From contig NZ_BAIZ01000011.1 of NCBI RefSeq assembly GCF_000613445.1, forward strand, positions 19,408 through 83,407: a stretch of DNA of 64,000 nt, in the 5' to 3' direction. Made by a program: the position numbers and the translations under genes. Positions 59,506 to 64,000 of the stretch are shown here, piece after piece (the stretch's first letter is position 1; each line of letters begins with the position of its first letter). The stretch is from Hoylesella shahii DSM 15611 = JCM 12083 (GTDB lineage: Bacteria > Bacteroidota > Bacteroidia > Bacteroidales > Bacteroidaceae). The notes under the pieces were generated by a model. That model worked only from the letters and a program-made list of their open reading frames with translations, ran no database searches and was not told the DNA's origin.

Positions 59506-61193
59506 TGCAAGTTTTTCTTTTCATTGTTTCTTTTTATGCTCCAAGTTAAGGCCACTCCAATGAGCATAAAGCAAGCCCCAGTGCCTGTAACCAGCATGGT
59601 ATGTCCCTCGGAGAGCAGGCCTAGCAGGGCGATGGCAAGGCCGATGAAGAATATTCCCAGCCCTATGATGCGCTTGCTGTATGTGTTTTCGCTTTTGGCT
59701 TCGGCTTGTGCCTGTGCCGTTAGGGCGTTGCGCTTGGCGTTGTTGGCTTGTTCCCATGCGGCATATTCGGCGTAGCGGTTACTGGTTTTACCTGTCAGCA
59801 CAAAATAAACCTCGAAGGCTGCGAGCATGATGATGGGCAAGGCGCAGCCGAAAACCATTTCGCCCGTGCGACTAAATGTGAAGCCCGTTAGTGCTGGCAC
59901 CGCGAATTTGAATAGCGCATTAACCACCAGTGTGGTGATGGTGGTGGCCAATATCGTTGTGCCCGTTTGCCGATGCGAGAACAAAGTCCATATAACGGGC
60001 AGGTAAAGTGGAACGCCCGTGAGGGCTGCAAGGCTGATAACAACATTGACAACGCCGCCCATGTGCTGTATAAGCAGGGCTATGAGTATGCTTATAACGC
60101 CAAAGGCCACGGTGGAAAGGCGCGCCACAAGTATAAGACGCCGCTGCGAGCTGTGCGGATAGAGGCGTTTATAAAGGTCGTTGGTTACTACGCCCGATGC
60201 AATGTTGAGTTTGGAGTTCATCGCACTGGTGGTGGCGAATATCATTCCGCCTATCATCAGCCCTAATATACCCTTTGGCAAAACTTCTTTGCACATCATA
60301 AGATAAGCGCCTTCGCTCTCCATCACGCCCAAAGAGGGATTAAGCAGGTAGTAAACCATTGGTGGGAGCATCCACAATATGGGGCTAACAAAGTATAAAG
60401 CAGCGAAAAACCAACCCACACGCTTGGCATCGGTGGTGGTGCGAACGCAAGTGAAGCGTTGCACATAGGCCCAGTTTCCACCAAGGAAGATGGCGTTGTA
60501 AAGTCCGAATGCGAGGATAAAAAGTAGTGGATACTCGTTAGCGGTGAGCTGGAAGTACCTATCGGGCAGTTGCGAGAGGAGTGCGTGTAGGCCGTCAACG
60601 CGTTCGAGCGACAGCGGAACCACAATAATGATGGCTGCCATAAGGATGATGAACTGCAACACATCGGTGGAAACAACGGCCCAAAGTCCGCCTGCCGACA
60701 CGTAGAGTATGCAGAATGCGCCCAAGAGAATGATGCAGAGGTTGAGGTCGAGGCCAGTAGATACCTCTACAATCTTGGCTACGGGATAGAGAAAAGACGC
60801 CGTGAGGAAGAGTGAGATGAAGAGAAACAGGAAGGTATAGGCCTTTTGTATATGTACGCCTAGGCGCTTGTCGATGTATTCGGCCACGGTGAGCGAGCCT
60901 GTTCGGTGCCAACGGGGGGCAATACACGTGCCCACGAGCAGTCCTGCCAAGGCCATTGTCCATTGTATGCTTATCGCCACCCAGCCATGCAGGTAGGCAA
61001 CAGAGCCCCAAACGACAAAAGTGCCGGCCGAGAAAAAGCTCATGAAGAGCGACAGACCACTGGTTTGCCAAGGAACGGCACCGCCTGCGGCAAAGAAAGA
61101 GGTCATGTTCTTGCCTTGTTTGGCAAAGGCCATGCCTGCCGAAAGTACGCCGATGGTGAGTAAAGCCACCATAATGAAGTCGAGTAGGCTCAT
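59502..61193 (-). CDS. Sodium:solute symporter (SSS family)
   Basis: 563 residues with about 13-14 membrane segments (FIMVALLTIGVLSAGMAFA; LFLFISLFLTASFLYPVAKI; CALPIIMLAAFEVYFVL; TYSKRIIGLGIFFIGLAIAL). The SSS pattern includes GGAVPWQTSGLSLFMSFFSA near the start and GNWAYVQRFTCVRTTTDAKR in the middle. It would import a monosaccharide or sugar acid across the inner membrane with sodium. It is first in the locus-2 operon, unusual in that an inner-membrane symporter leads a SusCD locus. A -7 box and a LacI-type palindrome lie directly upstream. Confidence 0.95.
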   Translation of the reverse strand: MSLLDFIMVALLTIGVLSAGMAFAKQGKNMTSFFAAGGAVPWQTSGLSLFMSFFSAGTFVVWGSVAYLHGWVAISIQWTMALAGLLVGTCIAPRWHRTGSLTVAEYIDKRLGVHIQKAYTFLFLFISLFLTASFLYPVAKIVEVSTGLDLNLCIILLGAFCILYVSAGGLWAVVSTDVLQFIILMAAIIIVVPLSLERVDGLHALLSQLPDRYFQLTANEYPLLFILAFGLYNAIFLGGNWAYVQRFTCVRTTTDAKRVGWFFAALYFVSPILWMLPPMVYYLLNPSLGVMESEGAYLMMCKEVLPKGILGLMIGGMIFATTSAMNSKLNIASGVVTNDLYKRLYPHSSQRRLILVARLSTVAFGVISILIALLIQHMGGVVNVVISLAALTGVPLYLPVIWTLFSHRQTGTTILATTITTLVVNALFKFAVPALTGFTFSRTGEMVFGCALPIIMLAAFEVYFVLTGKTSNRYAEYAAWEQANNAKRNALTAQAQAEAKSENTYSKRIIGLGIFFIGLAIALLGLLSEGHTMLVTGTGACFMLIGVALTWSIKRNNEKKNLQ

Positions 61194-61246
61194 GATTGTT
61201 AGGGTTTGTTGTTGCTATTATGCCTAATACGAAATGTTTAACGGAA

Positions 61247-61254
61247 CAAAGATA
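61247..61254 (-). promoter_or_regulatory. -7 box of the locus-2 operon promoter
   Basis: Minus strand TATCTTTG, an exact TAnnTTTG match, 54 bp ahead of the symporter start. The -33 region is TTTT-rich without a perfect TTG. Confidence 0.6.
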
Positions 61255-61292
61255 CGGCGAAAAAATAGCTGGAAAAACGAAAAAATAGAATA

Positions 61293-61309
61293 TTTACGTA
61301 AACGTTTGC
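61293..61309. promoter_or_regulatory. Candidate LacI-family operator
   Basis: Two overlapping palindromes, TTTACGTAAA (61293-61302, perfect) and GTAAACGTTTGC (61298-61309, perfect over AAACGTTT). A central CG flanked by A/T arms is the usual LacI/GalR operator pattern. It lies about 45 bp upstream of the -7 box of the symporter operon, and the LacI-family gene is the next gene upstream. Position upstream of the promoter could suit activation or repression by looping. Confidence 0.55.
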
Positions 61310-61364
61310 AGTGGTGAAAAAGTGGAAGGGTGAAAGGTGGCTGCGTGTGGCTAGTATGTCTAGA

Positions 61365-61454
61365 AACCTTAAAATGGCTAGAAACCCTAGAATACTTAGT
61401 AATCCTAGTAGACTTAGCAATCCTAGTACACCTACCAATCCTAGAAATGTTAGT
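61365..61454. repeat. Five degenerate 18-bp tandem repeats
   Basis: Units start at 61365, 61383, 61401, 61419 and 61437. The best-conserved core is AATCCTAG at the start of each, with CTTAG or similar at the end. They fill the space between the LacI gene stop (61568) and the symporter promoter. No supported gene lies in 61310-61567. Confidence 0.75.
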
Positions 61455-61567
61455 CAATTAGCGTTTAGGTGTTTTGTGTGTGTTATTGTCGTTTGCTTTT
61501 GTAAATTGCGTGCTCTGCCGAATTTTTATTTGTGCGAGGGGTGTAAGGCAGCACTGCCTGAAACCCT

Positions 61568-62587
61568 TTATCCCTTCTTAGTGGGCAAAGTAGACCCCCT
61601 AACATTTAGTTTTCCATCTAGCACAATGGTCTCGATGGGTGTTGTGGCATCTGTCATTTGTCTGAGCAGGCGATGTGCTGCCACTCTACCCATCTCGAAG
61701 GTGGGTTGCGATACACTGGTAAGTTCCATAATACGGCCAATGGGCGACTCGGAAAAACCAGCTACTGCTATATCTTGCGGAACGCGTAGCCCCCATTTGC
61801 GCAATTCGAGCATACAGCCCACGGCAATAGGGTCGTTAACGGTGAAGATGGCATCGGGGCGTTCTTTAAGGCTAAGCAGATAGTCTATGCCCACTTTGGC
61901 GCGATCTTGCTGCACGCCAACGTGCATGATGTATTTTTCTTTGATGGGAATGCCGTGCTGCGCAAGGGCATCGAGATAACCTTGCAATCGTTCTTTGGTA
62001 ATGGAAAGATGTTCGTTGCCCGCCAAGTGGGCGATGTTGCGGTAGCCGCAACGCACCAAATGGTCGACAACCTTAAATGCCCATTTACGGTCGTCGATAA
62101 CCACTTGTGTGGCGTGGAGCTCAGGAAGCACACGATTGACAAACACAACTGGTGTTCCTTCGCCAATAATTCGGTTGTAGAGGTCTGTGTTTTGGGCATC
62201 TTTGGTAACTGAAACGATGAGCCCTTCCACCATACTAGATTCTAACATCTCGATGTTACGCCGTTCGAGTGTGGCCGATTCGTTTGACTGGCAAATCAAC
62301 ACCTGATAACCTTCGGCATTCAACACCTCTTGAATGCCGATGATAATCTCGGGGAAAAAGAATGTTGTAAACTCTGGTACCACCACGCCAACCATGTTGT
62401 TTCGGCGTTTCAACAAGTTTCGCGCATGGATGTTTGGCTTGTAACTCAATTCGCGAGCCTTACTTAATACACGCATGCGGGTTTCTTCGCTTACCTCGTG
62501 ACTGTTGTTTAGCGAACGCGAAACGGTAGCAAAAGATAGCCCCAAGGCCTTGGCAATGTCTTTAATAGTGGTTTTTGGCGATGTCAT
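61568..62587 (-). CDS. LacI/GalR-family transcriptional regulator
   Basis: 339 residues. N-terminal helix-turn-helix (about 5-25, TTIKDIAKALGLSFATVSRS) and hinge (SYKPNIHARNLLKRRNNMVG), then the periplasmic-binding-like effector domain (GVVVPEFTTFFFPEIIIGIQ; DAIFTVNDPIAVGCMLELRK; QDIAVAGFSESPIGRIMELT). It probably senses a sugar released by the locus-2 enzymes and controls the operon through the palindrome at 61293-61309. A LacI regulator, rather than a hybrid two-component or sigma/anti-sigma system, is less usual for SusCD loci. Its own gene has a TACCTTTG -7 box upstream. Confidence 0.97.
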   Translation of the reverse strand: MTSPKTTIKDIAKALGLSFATVSRSLNNSHEVSEETRMRVLSKARELSYKPNIHARNLLKRRNNMVGVVVPEFTTFFFPEIIIGIQEVLNAEGYQVLICQSNESATLERRNIEMLESSMVEGLIVSVTKDAQNTDLYNRIIGEGTPVVFVNRVLPELHATQVVIDDRKWAFKVVDHLVRCGYRNIAHLAGNEHLSITKERLQGYLDALAQHGIPIKEKYIMHVGVQQDRAKVGIDYLLSLKERPDAIFTVNDPIAVGCMLELRKWGLRVPQDIAVAGFSESPIGRIMELTSVSQPTFEMGRVAAHRLLRQMTDATTPIETIVLDGKLNVRGSTLPTKKG

Positions 62588-62664
62588 TCCTGATACTTCT
62601 ATATAGTAGTGCTATTGTGTAGCTAGTTTGTAATGGGCAGGACGAACTGGTTAGCCTGCTTGTG

Positions 62665-62672
62665 CAAAGGTA
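62665..62672 (-). promoter_or_regulatory. -7 box of the LacI-family gene
   Basis: Minus strand TACCTTTG, identical to the tRNA promoter -7 box, 78 bp ahead of the LacI start. The remaining gap to 63023 is AT-rich with no gene. Confidence 0.55.
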
Positions 62673-63023
62673 GCGGATATTTTTGAAGCGCGGTTAGTTT
62701 TGTGGTAAAAAGTGTTATTCGCTTATCAATGGCCGAAACACGCTTTTAATCTTTTAAAGTGTGAAATTCTTCTGCTATTCATAATGGTATGTTTATTGTC
62801 ATTATTGTGTTTAAATTTTTCTGTATTAGATGGTTTTATGTCAGAATGTTTTGTTGTAAAGAATAATATTTGACTATTTTCTCGATAGATGAAAAAAAAC
62901 GTCTTCGTTTGTTTGTCTCGTGCTGATATTTTGCTTATATTTGCGAAAACAACACTCACGCAGCAGCGCCAACATAGTCTTGCAGCTGCATAAAATGCAA
63001 TGTTTAACCTAATCGATAAAAGT

Positions 63024-63206
63024 ATGACTGAGAAGAAAACAAAAAAATCGCTTTATCAACAATATGCACAAGCGCGTAAAATAAATATAATTGTGGTGTT
63101 ATCGATTGTGGTTTTGCTGCTTTGTTGCTATTTGGCTTATGGTTTTGGTCGCAACTGTGCCACGCAAGAAAACCAAAATAACCATCCAACAGAGGCCACT
63201 AGATAG
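63024..63206 (+). CDS. Small single-pass membrane protein
   Basis: 60 residues from the ATG at 63024 (a frame start at 63000 adds 8 residues). A basic N-terminus (MTEKKTKKSLYQQYAQARK) is followed by one strong hydrophobic segment (INIIVVLSIVVLLLCCYLAY, residues about 20-39) and a polar tail. Topology by the positive-inside rule is N-terminus in the cytoplasm. Family not recognised. The hydropathy pattern supports a real gene. Confidence 0.55.
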   Translation: MTEKKTKKSLYQQYAQARKINIIVVLSIVVLLLCCYLAYGFGRNCATQENQNNHPTEATR

Positions 63207-63528
63207 GTAGATTTATTCTATAGCTTAATCGCTTTTCCTCCTTATGTAGAATAGTTGCATTGTTCTGTATTTCTTATTTTCTATATCTAAACGGGCAATG
63301 TTATTCTAAATTACATAAATTTGTATCAGAATGTTTGTGTAGCAGCTGAATATTTCGTATATTAGCAACGTAAAAAGAAACTCGTTTGTGATGGGCAAGG
63401 GCAACAACACGCTTATTGGTGAGCTGCTCTTCACTCTCAAATGCTATGTCTTTGATGTAAAATTAAGGAGTAGCTTTACGTACGATGGTATGGCCGTTGT
63501 GCGTGTAGGGCTTGCTATAAGTGATTAA

Positions 63529-63789
63529 GTGCAGACCCTTGTTAAAGAGATGGCAAGGCCACGCTTGGAAATGGCCCTGTTCGTAGCCCATAACATGCGG
63601 CTGATGACAATTGCTGCTAACCTTCAGCATCGACTAACAGTGAGGCGTTGTGCGCACGGCGCGCCTAAAAACTCTAACTGCTCTCAAGGCAGTTATAAAA
63701 ATGTGCACAGTGTGGCAGCCACGTTAGAAAAGGGCCTGATGGCTTTCCTGCGGGGCAGTGGCACGTGTTGTTGGCACTTTTTACGGTGA
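63529..63789 (+). CDS. Uncertain small ORF
   Basis: 86 codons with GTG start, directly after the stop of an upstream 45-codon ATG frame (63391-63528, beginning MGKGNNTLIGELLFTLK). Neither has a recognisable domain or signal. Composition is not typical of the neighbours and the ends could be decayed coding sequence. Listed only because the region 63207-63850 holds nothing better and a terminator follows. Confidence 0.2.
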   Translation: MQTLVKEMARPRLEMALFVAHNMRLMTIAANLQHRLTVRRCAHGAPKNSNCSQGSYKNVHSVAATLEKGLMAFLRGSGTCCWHFLR

Positions 63790-63850
63790 ATGCCACACGT
63801 GTTTGAATGTGCCAGGCTGTTCATCTGCTATCTCTCTCTATTGTTAATTA

Positions 63851-63892
63851 GCCCCGAAGGTTGCGTAAGCGGCTTTCGGGGCACATTTTTTA
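63851..63892 (+). terminator. Intrinsic terminator near the right edge
   Basis: GCCCCGAA (63851-63858) pairs perfectly with TTCGGGGC (63875-63882), and ACATTTTTT follows. It implies a plus-strand transcript ending here, supporting some transcribed unit in 63000-63850. Confidence 0.8.
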
Positions 63893-64000
63893 GGCAGTGG
63901 CAGTGGTAGTTGTGCGCGTTTGCCGCATCAGAGCGAAGGGGTGCTCTCTCGATTAGGTGCGCAGTGACAAGCAGTAGTGCGCGTTTGCAGCATAAAATTT

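Noticed and set aside
61311..61883. 190-codon plus-strand frame containing Asn-Pro-Ser repeats
   Set aside because: It is a by-product of the 18-bp repeats and runs antisense into the LacI gene.

Overview
The window looks like chromosome of a Bacteroidota bacterium, most likely Prevotellaceae. The reasons are two SusC/SusD pairs, an ECF sigma/FecR pair, a fimbrillin-type lipoprotein, the order DUF6089-uppS-bamA-skp-like-skp-like-skp-like-murI-rbfA, and Bacteroidota-type -7 promoter boxes (TAnnTTTG) ahead of several genes. Genus and species are inference.

Layout. (1) 1-10412, minus strand: a glycan-uptake locus with ECF sigma factor, FecR anti-sigma, STN-bearing SusC, SusD, an endonuclease/exonuclease/phosphatase-fold lipoprotein and a GH89 alpha-N-acetylglucosaminidase that runs off the left edge. 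(2) 10710-10863: tRNA-Gln with promoter and terminator. (3) 10864-15568: non-coding repeat element A, an unknown lipoprotein, and a decayed fructan locus (internally deleted TonB-dependent receptor plus GH32). (4) 15694-17883: a cluster of small immunity-type genes (SUKH, Imm26, SUKH-like) with no toxin. (5) 18441-24910: surface proteins: OmpA-type protein, a lipoprotein with 17-residue tandem repeats, a small acidic protein and a fimbrillin-like lipoprotein. (6) 25121-25750: repeat element B, a second diverged copy of element A. (7) 26152-37180, plus strand: envelope and housekeeping genes. (8) 37177-39305, minus strand: PAP2 enzyme and sugar-nucleotide epimerase. (9) 39841-61193, minus strand: a 21-kb operon for a second glycan locus (symporter, FAD oxidoreductase, two related uncharacterised secreted proteins, SusC, SusD, GH31, GH92, GH20), with a LacI-family regulator upstream at 61568-62587. 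(10) 62588-64000: a small membrane protein and a terminator, otherwise sparse.

How locus 2 may work (inference): SusC/SusD import a host-type oligosaccharide. GH92 removes alpha-mannose, GH20 removes beta-HexNAc and GH31 removes another alpha-sugar. The 817- and 1118-residue proteins share a C-terminal block and may act on a further linkage. The symporter and the cytoplasmic FAD enzyme would handle the released sugar. The LacI protein probably controls the operon through a palindrome ahead of the symporter gene.

Two points stand out. First, 15 genes are broken by 17 frameshifts, and every one is explained by one missing base (two in bamA), mostly inside short C/G or A runs. Essential genes are affected, so I treat these as probable sequence errors and annotate the genes as single repaired CDSs. 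Second, two intergenic gaps inside the locus-2 operon carry a 107-bp element with the same architecture in both copies (half-site, four TTGTAG-N5-CTACAA palindromes at 22-bp period, half-site). I do not recognise it as a described element.
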